DNA of 64,000 bases from Lentisphaera araneosa HTCC2155 (GCF_000170755.1 NZ_ABCK01000010.1:124001-188000); one strand, 5' to 3'. Numbered from the stretch's first letter, positions 46,712 to 55,430 are shown. Notes: generated from the letters alone by a model not told the origin. Program-made: numbers and translations.

Positions 46712-47200
46712 ATGAAAAACTTACAAACATTAATCTGTGCATTAACGATATGTATTTATTTAAGTATAGGGCTAATTGGATCTATTTTAGCAAACCCATT
46801 AACACATAACTATAATAGTGGTAACCCAAATGCAGGATTAACGGAATTTGTACTTGTTTTTTTCGAACAAAATCAACCTTTATTTTTCTACACCATCACG
46901 CCGTTTGTTATCTGCATGAGTTTATTTTCATTAATTTCTCGAACAAACATAAAAATCTCTAAGTTATTTTGGTATTTTTATCTAACTCAAATTTTAGTAT
47001 TTATTTTGTACCTAGTTACAATTATTTTTTCTTTTGCTATTAACGAAGTGTCATTGATGCAAAACATGTATTCTGAACGACCAAAGGAACTTAATCAAAT
47101 GACTATTATTTTATTTATAGTCAATCTAAGCTTTATAATTGCAAGCTATCCTATATACAAACTAAATCGAACAAGTGAATCGAAGGAAGATCTTCGCTAA
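46712..47200 (+). CDS. Cassette 6 four-helix membrane protein
   Basis: 162 aa with four hydrophobic segments (about 5-27, 58-75, 87-112, 128-148) and a polar tail. No family recognised. The coding frame runs past the R'' box, and its stop lies in the loop of attC, so the last nine or so residues (TSESKEDLR) are encoded by recombination-site DNA and would change if the attC diverged. Confidence 0.65.
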   Translation: MKNLQTLICALTICIYLSIGLIGSILANPLTHNYNSGNPNAGLTEFVLVFFEQNQPLFFYTITPFVICMSLFSLISRTNIKISKLFWYFYLTQILVFILYLVTIIFSFAINEVSLMQNMYSERPKELNQMTIILFIVNLSFIIASYPIYKLNRTSESKEDLR

Positions 47201-47231
47201 GGCTCGATCTCCCTCATTCTAGTCGTTAGAT
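47166..47231 (+). repeat. attC: attC of cassette 6
   Basis: 66 bp. R'' ATCGAAC against own start GTTCGAT; R' GTTAGAT. Overlaps the 3' end of the gene. Confidence 0.9.
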
Positions 47232-47518
47232 CAGAATAAATTTAAAATATATTTTATCTTATTACATCATCTACTTAGCGACTCACTTTATTCTTGGAAT
47301 CACAGAATTAAGCTGAGTAAATGCGAACTCAGCAATTCACCAGAATTCAACGCAAACTGTGCATCGAATACGATTCCAAGTAGATGCGGAATCAGCAAAT
47401 AAAAAGAAATAAAAATCTAATTATCAACAGTAAAAAAGAAAAGATCTAACAAACGGATCGATCTGATACTTTCGTTATGAGTCAAATTTTAGATAGAAAG
47501 CACAGATCATCCTCGACG
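47226..47518 (+). other. Cassette 7: ORF-less, family I
   Basis: 293 bp, reference copy of the family. Structures: CTTGGAATC (47293-47301) can pair with GATTCCAAG (47372-47380); hairpin 1 GCTGAGT/ACTCAGC (47312-47333); hairpin 2 GATTCC/GGAATC (47372-47393), which competes with the long-range pairing. The frame through it lacks a start codon. Confidence 0.7.
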
Positions 47519-47524
47519 TTAGAT
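47444..47524 (+). repeat. attC: attC of cassette 7
   Basis: 81 bp, the commonest type in the array. R'' ATCTAAC; R' GTTAGAT. Confidence 0.9.
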
Positions 47525-47810
47525 CAGAATAAAATTCATAAGAATTGATAGAAATTCGCATCTTAAAAAGCGACTCACTTTATTCTTGGAATCACAGAAT
47601 TAAGCTGAGTAAATGCGATGTCAGCAATTCACCAAAAGTAAACGCAAACTGTGCATCGAACACGATTCCAAGTATATGCGGAATCAGCAAATAAAAAGAA
47701 ATAAAAGTCTAATTATCAACAGTAAAAAAGAAAAGATCTAACAAACGGATCGATCTGATACTTTCGTTATGAGTCAAATTTTAGATAGAAAGTACAGATC
47801 ATCCTCGACG
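47519..47810 (+). other. Cassette 8: ORF-less, family I
   Basis: 292 bp. It has a different left arm from cassette 7 (AAATTCGCATCTTAAAAAG type) and the same hairpin block with GATGTC in place of GAACTC, a variant shared only with cassette 33. Confidence 0.7.
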
Positions 47811-47816
47811 TTGTAC
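47736..47816 (+). repeat. attC: attC of cassette 8
   Basis: 81 bp. R'' ATCTAAC; R' GTTGTAC, the start of the second transposase cassette. Confidence 0.9.
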
Positions 47817-47898
47817 TAAAAAACAATTAAAAAAACATACTAAGAATTGTAAGCTAAGCTCACATGTATTATTTACCTAAATAAGGTAGGTAAAAGGT

Positions 47899-49068
47899 AT
47901 GAAACAAAGGACAGAGCATAGTGTAGGAGAGGTTTTTCGACGATTTGGTCAAGCTTACGAAGCCACACACGGATTGCAAAAAGAGCAACGAAAAACATTA
48001 CAAGATATAGCTATGTGCCGAACTGCCTACCTTGGAGGACATAAGGAAATATGCTGTAAATGCGGAAATGAACGGCCAGTCTATAATTCATGCGGAAACA
48101 CCAACTGTCCAATGTGTCAGGGTATACGCCGAAGAAGATGGTTAAAAGACCGATTAGATGAATTATTACCCGTATCTTATTTCCATAGTATTTTCACCCT
48201 GCCTCATGATCTGAACCCGATAGCAAGATTTAACCAAAGAGAGATTTATAACTTACTCTTCAGAACTGCCGCAGACACACTGCTTTATCTGAGTCAAAAA
48301 TATCATGATGCGACTCCCGCAATTATCGCCACACTTCATACTTGGGGTCAAGATTTATGTCTCCACCCTCATGTACATATTCTGGTCACAAGTGGGGGAA
48401 TGAAAAAAGATGGGACATGGAAAGCTGGAAGAAACGACTACTTATTTGACGTTTTTGAAGCCTCAGAAGAATTCAAAAAAAGGTTTCTCCGAAAACTCAA
48501 AAATCTCAACAAACATAAGAAGTTAGTGAATGCGCAAGGCTTCCCTGAAATATATAAAATCATCGAAGAGAAACCCTGGGTCGTGAATATTCAAAAACCC
48601 TTTTCAGGTGCTGAAGTTGTTGTCGAATACTTGAGTCGTTATGTTTATCGAAGTGCCATCGCTAATGGTAGAATTACAGCAGTTGAAAATTCATTCATAA
48701 GTTTTGATATCAAAGATTATAAAGATTTGGACGAGAAAGGAATTCCTCGACATAAAGATATCAGAATGAAACCTCAGGAATTCATCAGAAGATTTATGCA
48801 GCATGTACTACCCAAAGGATTTCGAAGATCAAGGTTTTATGGCCTTTTTGCAGGAGCTCAACGAACCACAAGTAAGGAATACTGTAAGATACTCTTTGCT
48901 GAACTACTCAAAGAATTCACCGGTAGCGAACGATTCAAAGAAGATGCTTGGCAACCCAAAGTCTGTGATTGCTGTGGCTACAGTGATTTTAAACGCGGCC
49001 AGGATATCCAGAATGAGAGACCTCCTCCAATACTCTTTCACTATCAGGGGAGAAGGTTACATGCATAA
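47899..49068 (+). CDS. IS91-like HUH transposase
   Basis: 389 aa. An N-terminal zinc-binding cluster (Cys 52, 53, 55, 65, 70, 73; GNTNCPMCQ) precedes the HUH motif HPHVH (156-160) and the catalytic tyrosine motif VEYLSRYVYRSAIANGRI (Tyr 244 and 248), the arrangement of IS91/ISCR transposases. A CDCCGY pair near 366 may bind a second zinc. It would nick single-stranded DNA and move by rolling circle. AAAAGGT directly abuts the ATG, and a hairpin covers the leader. The gene is embedded as an ordinary integron cassette. Full-length and intact. Confidence 0.88.
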   Translation: MKQRTEHSVGEVFRRFGQAYEATHGLQKEQRKTLQDIAMCRTAYLGGHKEICCKCGNERPVYNSCGNTNCPMCQGIRRRRWLKDRLDELLPVSYFHSIFTLPHDLNPIARFNQREIYNLLFRTAADTLLYLSQKYHDATPAIIATLHTWGQDLCLHPHVHILVTSGGMKKDGTWKAGRNDYLFDVFEASEEFKKRFLRKLKNLNKHKKLVNAQGFPEIYKIIEEKPWVVNIQKPFSGAEVVVEYLSRYVYRSAIANGRITAVENSFISFDIKDYKDLDEKGIPRHKDIRMKPQEFIRRFMQHVLPKGFRRSRFYGLFAGAQRTTSKEYCKILFAELLKEFTGSERFKEDAWQPKVCDCCGYSDFKRGQDIQNERPPPILFHYQGRRLHA

Positions 49069-49279
49069 GAAACGAATCAGAGAGTCAACAATCCCTGACA
49101 AGAAGTACTTGATGCCGAAGTCGATAAAAAGAGCTCTTTATAAGGTAATGAAGCCTCTAATAGATGAAAATTTAGAGCCACATAGTTTCGAAGCCCGCCT
49201 AGACAGTAAAAAGCACCTGATCACAGCATCAACTACACCCATATTAACTTGTTCAACAAAACAAAAACAGTTAGTTTAG
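49061..49279 (+). CDS. Small ORF downstream of transposase, copy 2
   Basis: 72 aa; same sequence and same stop-start overlap as at 43042, here behind an intact transposase. The Shine-Dalgarno GGGGAGAAGG lies inside the transposase 3' end. Perhaps an accessory DNA-binding protein, given its basic charge; unproven. Confidence 0.5.
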   Translation: MHKKRIRESTIPDKKYLMPKSIKRALYKVMKPLIDENLEPHSFEARLDSKKHLITASTTPILTCSTKQKQLV

Positions 49280-49324
49280 CACCATAGGGAAAGGAAATAT
49301 GGGATCATCAATAATTGAAATAAA

Positions 49325-49391
49325 GTACAACAAATCGTTGGAACTGAGGTTCTCGCTTAGGCTCGAACACAGCTCAACTCGAACGTTAGAA
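49325..49391 (+). repeat. attC: attC of cassette 9
   Basis: 67 bp. R'' GTACAAC; R' GTTAGAA. Confidence 0.9.
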
Positions 49392-49403
49392 CAGGAATAT
49401 ACA

Positions 49404-49766
49404 ATGACGATAATTATCCCAACAATATTCTTTATCATTGCATTAATCTCTATTTATAACAAAAAACGAAACGCTTCATTAATTGCGGTATCCGCATTAT
49501 TTATTTCTATTTATTTGCTGAATATGCAAAATACAGTTCATCATGGTTATCAACACAGTGCTTCAATTAAAGCATTTTATAAAATTTCGGAAGAATTAAA
49601 AAAACAAAACGTACAACCAGTAATTGAGTCAATTGATGAATCTTTAAAGATTAGTTGGGAAGAGCAGTCTGGAGATAAATTTATTGGTTATATGATTGAT
49701 GAAAGAATTAAAAAGAAAACAAAAGAAATTGAGAAAGAAAAAGTTCTAACCAACGGATCGAACTGA
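49404..49766 (+). CDS. Cassette 10 protein with N-terminal membrane helices
   Basis: 120 aa from ATG 49404; AGGA lies eight bases before it. A longer frame would begin in the previous cassette and is rejected. Two hydrophobic segments (TIIIPTIFFIIALISIY and ASLIAVSALFISIYLL) are followed by a charged helical tail rich in Lys/Glu. The last residues (VLTNGSN) run into attC. No family recognised. Confidence 0.6.
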   Translation: MTIIIPTIFFIIALISIYNKKRNASLIAVSALFISIYLLNMQNTVHHGYQHSASIKAFYKISEELKKQNVQPVIESIDESLKISWEEQSGDKFIGYMIDERIKKKTKEIEKEKVLTNGSN

Positions 49767-49833
49767 TGACCATGCTACGCATGGACATCAATCCGATCCG
49801 TAGTTAATTCACAGCTCATCCTCAACGTTAGTT
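49744..49833 (+). repeat. attC: attC of cassette 10
   Basis: 90 bp with an extra terminal hairpin CCATGCTACGCATGG. R'' TTCTAAC; R' GTTAGTT. Confidence 0.9.
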
Positions 49834-50075
49834 TGTAATAAAATTAAAAATAAATTGTAGAAATGAGAGTCCAAATAAATCGCAGATGCACGAATTTAGA
49901 ATTATCTGAATTAAGAGAATTTTAGAACAAAACTAGATCTGAATTATTTATCTCAAATAATAGAATTTTATAAATATAGAAACAAGAAATAAAAGACAAA
50001 AACTAACAAACGGATCGATCTGATACTTTCGTTGTGAGTCACAATTTAGATAGAAAGTACAAATCATCCTGGACG
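49828..50075 (+). other. Cassette 11: ORF-less, family II
   Basis: 248 bp. Family core: TCGCAGATGCACGAA with TTAGAATTATCTGAA, able to form a CAGAT/ATCTG stem. Related to cassettes 22, 23 and 25. Confidence 0.65.
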
Positions 50076-50081
50076 TTAGTG
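50001..50081 (+). repeat. attC: attC of cassette 11
   Basis: 81 bp. R'' AACTAAC; R' GTTAGTG. Confidence 0.9.
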
Positions 50082-50090
50082 TAACACATA

Positions 50091-50531
50091 ATGAAAAGTC
50101 CGCATAAAAGAATTATTCTAAGCAGTATTCTGATTCCCATAATTGGAACTATTCTTACTATTTCTTCAGGAATTTACACAAGTATATCTGAAGGAGAAGA
50201 AATCATTCTAATTGAACGTCTAGAAGGAATTCCTCTATTACTAATTTTTGCATACTTCTTTGTAGGTTGTCAAAGTGTTCTTTTTTCTTTAGCCCTAGAG
50301 CTGGTAATACAAAACAGAATAAAGGTCGAATTTCAGTTTTATATCATATCTACAATCTTAGGTTTTTTATTAGGTATGAGTTTACTTCATATATATTTCG
50401 GAATAATTGGAGCAATTACGGGATTAATAATTGGAGTAATTGTACGAACTAATTATCTAAAACACAAAACACTAACCAAGGATCGGAGTGAATACTCTCG
50501 TACCTCGAGTATCACTCAATCCAGACGTTAG
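50091..50531 (+). CDS. Cassette 12 membrane protein with attC-encoded tail
   Basis: 146 aa, with four hydrophobic segments; the last (IIGAITGLIIGVIV) is glycine-rich. After HKT the frame crosses the whole attC, giving the tail LTKDRSEYSRTSSITQSRR, and the stop TAG lies within the R' box, so termination depends on the sequence of the following cassette boundary. No family recognised. This is an unusual gene-site overlap, and the tail is probably not functional sequence. Confidence 0.6.
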   Translation: MKSPHKRIILSSILIPIIGTILTISSGIYTSISEGEEIILIERLEGIPLLLIFAYFFVGCQSVLFSLALELVIQNRIKVEFQFYIISTILGFLLGMSLLHIYFGIIGAITGLIIGVIVRTNYLKHKTLTKDRSEYSRTSSITQSRR

Positions 50532-50532
50532 A
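50470..50532 (+). repeat. attC: attC of cassette 12
   Basis: 63 bp, the shortest in the array. R'' CACTAAC; R' GTTAGAC. Fully inside coding sequence. Confidence 0.9.
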
Positions 50533-50546
50533 CTAGAATAAATAAT

Positions 50547-50810
50547 ATGAAACACAAAAGCACATTACTTTTATCCACAGTATGGATCGTATCCAGCATT
50601 TATAGAATCAGAGGATTTTGGGAAGACACAATATGGTTTATTAAATTTGGAGAATTAGACTCTAGAACATTACCAATGATCGAAAGTTCAAAAGTATGGA
50701 ATGCAAGTCATGGAATCACACTATTAATTGGTATAATTGTATTTAGTATTTTTGGAGTCAACAGTGCTCTCCAAATAATGATAGAAAGAAAAGAAAATGA
50801 AAAAGTCTAA
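50547..50810 (+). CDS. Cassette 13 small membrane protein
   Basis: 87 aa. Hydrophobic segments at about 5-20 (TLLLSTVWIVSSIY) and 55-75 (GITLLIGIIVFSIFG), with a short loop rich in Trp and Phe between them. The stop codon lies in R'' (GTCTAAC). No family recognised. Confidence 0.55.
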   Translation: MKHKSTLLLSTVWIVSSIYRIRGFWEDTIWFIKFGELDSRTLPMIESSKVWNASHGITLLIGIIVFSIFGVNSALQIMIERKENEKV

Positions 50811-50887
50811 CCAGAAACTGGAGTTGATACTTTCGTTGTGAGTCACAATTTAGATACGAAAGTACAAACTCAGTTTAGTCGTTAGAC
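50805..50887 (+). repeat. attC: attC of cassette 13
   Basis: 83 bp. R'' GTCTAAC; R' GTTAGAC. Confidence 0.9.
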
Positions 50888-50898
50888 ATACACAAAAT

Positions 50899-51312
50899 AT
50901 GATTAAAAACGAATATTCAACAAGAACACCTTTCATACTCATGATTGGATTAATATTCTTTTGGGGAGCCGTTGCTGTATTTCACTATGGAACTAGTAAC
51001 TCAAAAATATATGTAATTATTTTTTTGATAGTTCTATCAACAATTTGTTTATATAAATTCATTGTTCCTTGGAAAGCTCATGGTCATATTTCCACAAATG
51101 AAATAACATGGTCTGATGGCAAGAAATTAGAACAAATATTAAAAAACGAAATAAAAGATATCACATTCAGTTTAAGAGGTGAATCATCTGAAATGATTAT
51201 TCGAACTACAGGAAAAAGAGTAACAATAAATGAACCTTTTTGTTACTTTGGTGATCTAAATAAAGCCATTAAATTCTTAAAAGAAAACGGATATAAAATA
51301 ATAGAAAAATAG
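50899..51312 (+). CDS. Cassette 14 two-helix membrane protein with soluble domain
   Basis: 137 aa. Two membrane helices (FILMIGLIFFWGAVAVF and IYVIIFLIVLSTICLY), then a beta-rich domain (HGHISTNEITWSDGKKLEQI, DITFSLRGESSEMIIRT) and a helix (NKAIKFLKENG). This layout resembles small PH-like/DUF membrane proteins that sense or anchor at the membrane, but no family is assigned. A related layout is seen in cassette 34. Confidence 0.6.
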   Translation: MIKNEYSTRTPFILMIGLIFFWGAVAVFHYGTSNSKIYVIIFLIVLSTICLYKFIVPWKAHGHISTNEITWSDGKKLEQILKNEIKDITFSLRGESSEMIIRTTGKRVTINEPFCYFGDLNKAIKFLKENGYKIIEK

Positions 51313-51392
51313 TCTAACCAGAAACTGGAGTTGATACTTTCGTTATGAGTCAAATTTTAGATAGAAAGTACAACTCAGTTTAGACGTTAGAC
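51312..51392 (+). repeat. attC: attC of cassette 14
   Basis: 81 bp. R'' GTCTAAC; R' GTTAGAC. Confidence 0.9.
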
Positions 51393-51403
51393 AATAATAA
51401 AAA

Positions 51404-51847
51404 ATGAAACCTACTACACAAAAACAATGGCTTATACTTGGAGCCATATTCATAACACTTCCATCAACTGTATCACTTTCATATGGTCTTATACACAAAA
51501 CTCACATGGCTATTCATTACCCGAATTCCTCAAATATAGGAGTTTTACCGTTTTGGGGAACAATGATTTATTCCTTATTCTCAATATGGAAAATGACATA
51601 TTATTCACTTATGAAAAAAGTGGAATCTAAGAGTTCCCTAAAAAAACATACACGTATAATGTGGATCGCTCCTATAGTAACGACTTTAGCAATTCTAGCA
51701 TGTATTGTACCTGATCTAACTTTTATTATGAACATTTTCTTCTTTCAAGAAGAGTTCAAATTGTTAGCTGTGTTTTGTCCACTTACGATTATAACTATTC
51801 ATATCCATTATAAATTCAGACACTATGATTATGAGCACAACAAATAA
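51404..51847 (+). CDS. Cassette 15 membrane protein
   Basis: 147 aa, about four hydrophobic segments (WLILGAIFITLPSTVSLSYG; LPFWGTMIYSLFSIW; IAPIVTTLAILACIV; LLAVFCPLTIITIHIHY). No conserved motif recognised. The start is 17 bases into the cassette; no clear ribosome-binding sequence. Confidence 0.55.
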   Translation: MKPTTQKQWLILGAIFITLPSTVSLSYGLIHKTHMAIHYPNSSNIGVLPFWGTMIYSLFSIWKMTYYSLMKKVESKSSLKKHTRIMWIAPIVTTLAILACIVPDLTFIMNIFFFQEEFKLLAVFCPLTIITIHIHYKFRHYDYEHNK

Positions 51848-51853
51848 AACCAT

Positions 51854-51943
51854 GTCTAACCAACGGATCGAACTGATGACTTTGCTACGCAAAGTTCATC
51901 ATCTCGATCCACAGAATTACACAGCTCATCCTGAGCGTTATCT
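51854..51943 (+). repeat. attC: attC of cassette 15
   Basis: 90 bp with terminal hairpin ACTTTGCTACGCAAAGT. R'' GTCTAAC; R' GTTATCT. Confidence 0.9.
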
Positions 51944-51963
51944 ATTAAAAATAGGAAATAAAA

Positions 51964-52812
51964 ATGAAACTAAAAGTAATAATCTTTTTACTAACATTCA
52001 CATTCAGCATTTATCCTCAATCTCTTGAAAGCGAATTTAAAAAATTTGGAGAAAAAATATTACAAGAAATCATGAAAGGTGATTTAGAACTTACTAATTA
52101 TATAGCACCTCAAGAATATAGAATTAAAATTTACGCTGCATCGGAAAACTTAGATGAAAAAGAACTTAAAAAAAGTTGGTCAAACGTAGAACGTAATGAA
52201 AAAAAATATTTTAAATATTTCAATCAAAAATATGAATTGTTTCACATCAAAAATGAAGAGTTCAGTATTTCTGAAGATAAAATACAAATAAAAAAAATGA
52301 AGGGACTCAACCTAGGGGGTTATGAATCAATTTTTTATACAAAAAAAGCAAAATATGAATTCAAAGCAAGTTTAGTAAAAATTGATAACAAAATTTATTT
52401 ATCATCACCTGCTGGTATGGGTGCTATAATTACTTTGGTAATTACTGGCAATTTTAAAGTTAACAAAGGCTCGAACCTATCAAGAGATACCAATAAAGCT
52501 TTAAAAGTTACTAAAGATTATATTGCCTCTATGTATAATGGAAATTATGAAGCGTTCAAAAAAGTGTTAGATAAAAAGTCATCAGAAGATTTAACATCAA
52601 AAACATCTATTTTTCATCAAAAAAGTCAAAAAGAAATTTCTGAAATGTTGAAAAAATTCATTAGTCAAGAAATTGGACCTAATGATGGTACTCACACATA
52701 TAAATATGATAAAAACTTAATGACTGTATACATTTATCGAAACAATAAAAAAACTAAATTTAAAATAAAATTAATTGAAGAAAACAAGCAATTAAAAATA
52801 AAATTAAGATAA
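51964..52812 (+). CDS. Cassette 16 secreted protein of unknown function
   Basis: 282 aa, the largest non-transposase cassette product. Signal peptide MKLKVIIFLLTFTFSIYPQS; AGGA lies ten bases upstream. Two similar helix-plus-sheet halves are suggested (SEFKKFGEKILQEIMKGDLE near the start and VTKDYIASMYNGNYEAFKKV later), both like the start of NTF2/SnoaL-type cones with a low-complexity Lys-rich composition. The stop TAA is part of the R'' box (AGATAAC). No family recognised. Confidence 0.6.
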   Translation: MKLKVIIFLLTFTFSIYPQSLESEFKKFGEKILQEIMKGDLELTNYIAPQEYRIKIYAASENLDEKELKKSWSNVERNEKKYFKYFNQKYELFHIKNEEFSISEDKIQIKKMKGLNLGGYESIFYTKKAKYEFKASLVKIDNKIYLSSPAGMGAIITLVITGNFKVNKGSNLSRDTNKALKVTKDYIASMYNGNYEAFKKVLDKKSSEDLTSKTSIFHQKSQKEISEMLKKFISQEIGPNDGTHTYKYDKNLMTVYIYRNNKKTKFKIKLIEENKQLKIKLR

Positions 52813-52896
52813 CCAACGGATCGAACTGATGAATTCGCATAGCGAATTTCATCAGCCCAATCCGATTTTAATCACAGCTCATCCTCAGCGTTAGAT
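52807..52896 (+). repeat. attC: attC of cassette 16
   Basis: 90 bp with terminal hairpin AATTCGCATAGCGAATT. R'' AGATAAC; R' GTTAGAT. Confidence 0.9.
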
Positions 52897-53184
52897 CAGA
52901 ATAAATTTTAAATATATTTTATCTTATTACGTCATCTACTTAGCGACTCACTTTATTCTTGGAATCACAGAATTAAGCTGAGTAAATGCGAAGTCAGCAA
53001 TTCACCAAAAGTGAACGCAAATTGTGCATCAAATACGATTCCAAGTATATGCGGAATCAGCAAATGAAAAAAAAATAAAAGTCTAATTATCAACAATAAA
53101 AGAGAAAAGATCTAACAAATCACTGGAGTAGATACTTTCGTTTGGAGTCAAATTTTAAATAGAAAGTACTACTCAGTTCAGACG
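52891..53184 (+). other. Cassette 17: ORF-less, family I
   Basis: 294 bp; left arm as in cassette 7. Hairpin block with GAAGTC variant; CTTGGAATC/GATTCCAAG pairing conserved. Confidence 0.7.
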
Positions 53185-53190
53185 TTAGAT
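53110..53190 (+). repeat. attC: attC of cassette 17
   Basis: 81 bp, the CACTGGAGTAGATAC subtype. R'' ATCTAAC; R' GTTAGAT. Confidence 0.9.
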
Positions 53191-53533
53191 TGTAATAAAA
53201 TTAAAAATATATTTTATCTGATCACGTCATCTATAAAGCAAATCATCCTAAGCTCAGAGTCATATTTTCAAACACAATCTATAACACACAGTCTTAATCT
53301 GTATAAATGCGAAGTCAGCATTTCACCAGAAGTAAACGCAAACTATGCATCAAATATGATTCCGAGTAAATGCGGAATCAGCAATTGATCGAATCAGAAT
53401 TTGAATCAAAATAAATCTAATTATCAGCAATTAAAAACATAAAATCTAACCATTAGATCCACCTGATACTTTCCTCTGGCACTCAAAATGCGGAGCATTT
53501 TTCATGCCATCAGAGTACAGGTGATCTAGGTCG
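53185..53533 (+). other. Cassette 18: ORF-less, diverged family I
   Basis: 349 bp. Only the two ATGCG-loop hairpin segments (ATAAATGCGAAGTCAGCA and GTAAATGCGGAATCAGCA) and GATTCC are kept; the upstream partner CTTGGAATC is replaced. Confidence 0.6.
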
Positions 53534-53539
53534 TTAGTC
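53444..53539 (+). repeat. attC: attC of cassette 18
   Basis: 96 bp with a terminal stem AAAATGCGGAGCATTTTT. R'' ATCTAAC; R' GTTAGTC. Confidence 0.9.
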
Positions 53540-53548
53540 AAATAAAAA

Positions 53549-53872
53549 ATGAAATCGAAAAAACTCATACCATTATCAATTCTAAGTCTCATAGCTGCTA
53601 TATGCACATTTGGGACGGGAAGAACAATGTTATTCCTTTGGAGTAAAGTCTTAGAAGGTGAGCCTCTTCCAGATATCACGATAGTTGGAACAAAATATGG
53701 TTTTATATTACCAATATTATTTTCTATAATTACTCTTATTTCCCATTTTAAATTTGACGATAAAAAGAAAGATTTGATTTATGAAATAATAACAAGTTTA
53801 GAGATATTATATTTATCCGTAATTGGGTTCACATATTTCATGCCTCTTACCAAAATCACATGGAGTATGTAG
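53549..53872 (+). CDS. Cassette 19 small membrane protein
   Basis: 107 aa, three hydrophobic segments (LIPLSILSLIAAICTF; YGFILPILFSIITLIS; IITSLEILYLSVIGFTYF). A short polar stretch (FDDKKKDL) separates the last two. No family recognised. It follows a long-attC ORF-less cassette. Confidence 0.55.
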   Translation: MKSKKLIPLSILSLIAAICTFGTGRTMLFLWSKVLEGEPLPDITIVGTKYGFILPILFSIITLISHFKFDDKKKDLIYEIITSLEILYLSVIGFTYFMPLTKITWSM

Positions 53873-53884
53873 AAATGAACAAAA

Positions 53885-53951
53885 GACTAACCATGAGCTG
53901 CAGTGAAGATTTTCGCTTAGGCTCAAATCTCACTAATCTCGGTCGTTAGGT
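53885..53951 (+). repeat. attC: attC of cassette 19
   Basis: 67 bp. R'' GACTAAC; R' GTTAGGT. Loop similar to the transposase-cassette attC (TTCGCTTAGGCTC). Confidence 0.9.
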
Positions 53952-53962
53952 GATCAAAAATT

Positions 53963-54319
53963 ATGTCGAATAGAACTTACCTATGCATTAAATGCAGAAC
54001 ATCTAAACGAGCAGAAGCTAGATACGGATTAAACTCTAATTTTAGATGCTCTAATTGCCAACAAGATCTATGGGAATTAGAATGGAGATGGAGAATTCCA
54101 AAAAAAACAGATGACAAGGCATGGGAAGAGTTAGAAGAAAAAGTTATTTCTGAATCGGAAGAATGGTTAAAACGTAGAACTGAAATTGGACAAGAGAAAA
54201 TAGAAAAGATTGAACGGTTAATTATTCATTTTGAGAAACAAAAAGATTCAGAAAGAAAATACAAAAAACTAAAATCTCTAAAAACAGAAATCGAAACAAT
54301 TAAAAAGAAATACACCTAA
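53963..54319 (+). CDS. Cassette 20 zinc-ribbon and coiled-coil protein
   Basis: 118 aa. The N-terminal zinc ribbon has CIKC (8-11) and CSNC (29-32) spaced as in rubredoxin-like knuckles, followed by WELEWRWRIP. From about residue 45 it is one long charged helix (EEWLKRRTEIGQEKIEKIER onward) likely to dimerise as a coiled coil. Suggests a small nucleic-acid- or protein-binding factor; no named family. Cytoplasmic, unlike most cassette products here. Confidence 0.65.
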   Translation: MSNRTYLCIKCRTSKRAEARYGLNSNFRCSNCQQDLWELEWRWRIPKKTDDKAWEELEEKVISESEEWLKRRTEIGQEKIEKIERLIIHFEKQKDSERKYKKLKSLKTEIETIKKKYT

Positions 54320-54411
54320 CAAACGGGTCGAACTGATACTTTCGTATGTCATGAAACATGTTTACACATGTTATCACGCCATACTCGTACAGCTCACCCT
54401 CAGCGTTAGAT
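54314..54411 (+). repeat. attC: attC of cassette 20
   Basis: 98 bp with a long terminal structure (GAAACATGTTTAC inside). R'' ACCTAAC; R' GTTAGAT. Confidence 0.9.
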
Positions 54412-54697
54412 CAGAATAAATTTAAAATATATTTTATCTTAATACGTCATCTACTTAGCGACTCTCTTTATTCTTGGAATCACAGAATTAAGCTGATTAA
54501 ATGCGAACTCAGCAATTCAACAGAAGCAAGCGCAAACTACGCATCAAATACGATTCCAAGTATATGCGGAATCGCAAATAAAAAGAAATAAAAGTCTAAT
54601 TATAAACAATCAAAGAGAAAAGATCTAACAAATCACTGGAGTAGATACTTTCGTTTGGAGTCAAATTTTAAATAGAAAGTACTACTCAGTTCAGACG
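54406..54697 (+). other. Cassette 21: ORF-less, family I
   Basis: 292 bp, apparently identical to cassette 41 although 7.7 kb apart. Variant loop GCTGATTAAATGCGAACTC; hairpin 2 has lost CAG (GGAATCGCAAAT). Confidence 0.7.
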
Positions 54698-54703
54698 TTA
54701 GTT
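54623..54703 (+). repeat. attC: attC of cassette 21
   Basis: 81 bp. R'' ATCTAAC; R' GTTAGTT. Confidence 0.9.
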
Positions 54704-54945
54704 TGTAATAAAATTAAAAACAAATTGTAGAAATGAGAGTCCAAATAAATCGCAGATGCACGAAGTTAGAATTATCTGAAGTAAGATGATTTTAGAACAA
54801 AATCAGATCTGAATTAATTATCTCAAATGATAGAATTTTATAAATATAGAAATCAGAAATAAAAGACAAAAACTAACAAATCACTGGAGTAGATACTTTC
54901 GTTTGGAGTCAAAATTTAAATAGAAAGTACTACTCAGTTCAGACG
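54698..54945 (+). other. Cassette 22: ORF-less, family II
   Basis: 248 bp, an exact tandem twin of cassette 23, indicating a very recent duplication or re-insertion. Confidence 0.7.
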
Positions 54946-54951
54946 TTAGTT
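54871..54951 (+). repeat. attC: attC of cassette 22
   Basis: 81 bp. R'' AACTAAC; R' GTTAGTT. Confidence 0.9.
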
Positions 54952-55193
54952 TGTAATAAAATTAAAAACAAATTGTAGAAATGAGAGTCCAAATAAATCG
55001 CAGATGCACGAAGTTAGAATTATCTGAAGTAAGATGATTTTAGAACAAAATCAGATCTGAATTAATTATCTCAAATGATAGAATTTTATAAATATAGAAA
55101 TCAGAAATAAAAGACAAAAACTAACAAATCACTGGAGTAGATACTTTCGTTTGGAGTCAAAATTTAAATAGAAAGTACTACTCAGTTCAGACG
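54946..55193 (+). other. Cassette 23: ORF-less, family II
   Basis: 248 bp twin of cassette 22, including the attC. Confidence 0.7.
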
Positions 55194-55199
55194 TTAGTA
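55119..55199 (+). repeat. attC: attC of cassette 23
   Basis: 81 bp. R'' AACTAAC; R' GTTAGTA. Confidence 0.9.
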
Positions 55200-55430
55200 T
55201 ATAATAAATTTAGATGATAGAAACGATTATCCCAGAATCGCGGATGCACGAATTTAGAATTATCTGAACCTATAATTTTAGAGCTAAATTGAATCAGAAA
55301 TAATGATCCGATAATGATCAGAATTTTTAAATAAAAAACAAGAAAAAGAAAAAATACTAACAAGAAACTGGAGTTGATACTTTCGTTGTGAGTCACAATT
55401 TAGATAGAAAGTACGAACTCAGTTTAGACG
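55194..55430 (+). other. Cassette 24: ORF-less, family III
   Basis: 237 bp, identical to cassette 27. It shares the GATGCACGAATTTAGAATTA core with family II; in the stem CGGAT/ATCTG a G-T wobble replaces the A-T pair, so pairing is kept. A CGATT/AATCG hairpin precedes it. Confidence 0.65.

Larger units (their letters stand above)
47811..49385 (+). mobile_element. Cassette 9: IS91-like transposase cassette, copy 2
   Basis: 1575 bp, bounded exactly at G|TT on both sides. It seems identical to cassette 42 and differs from cassette 1 by one T. Confidence 0.9.
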
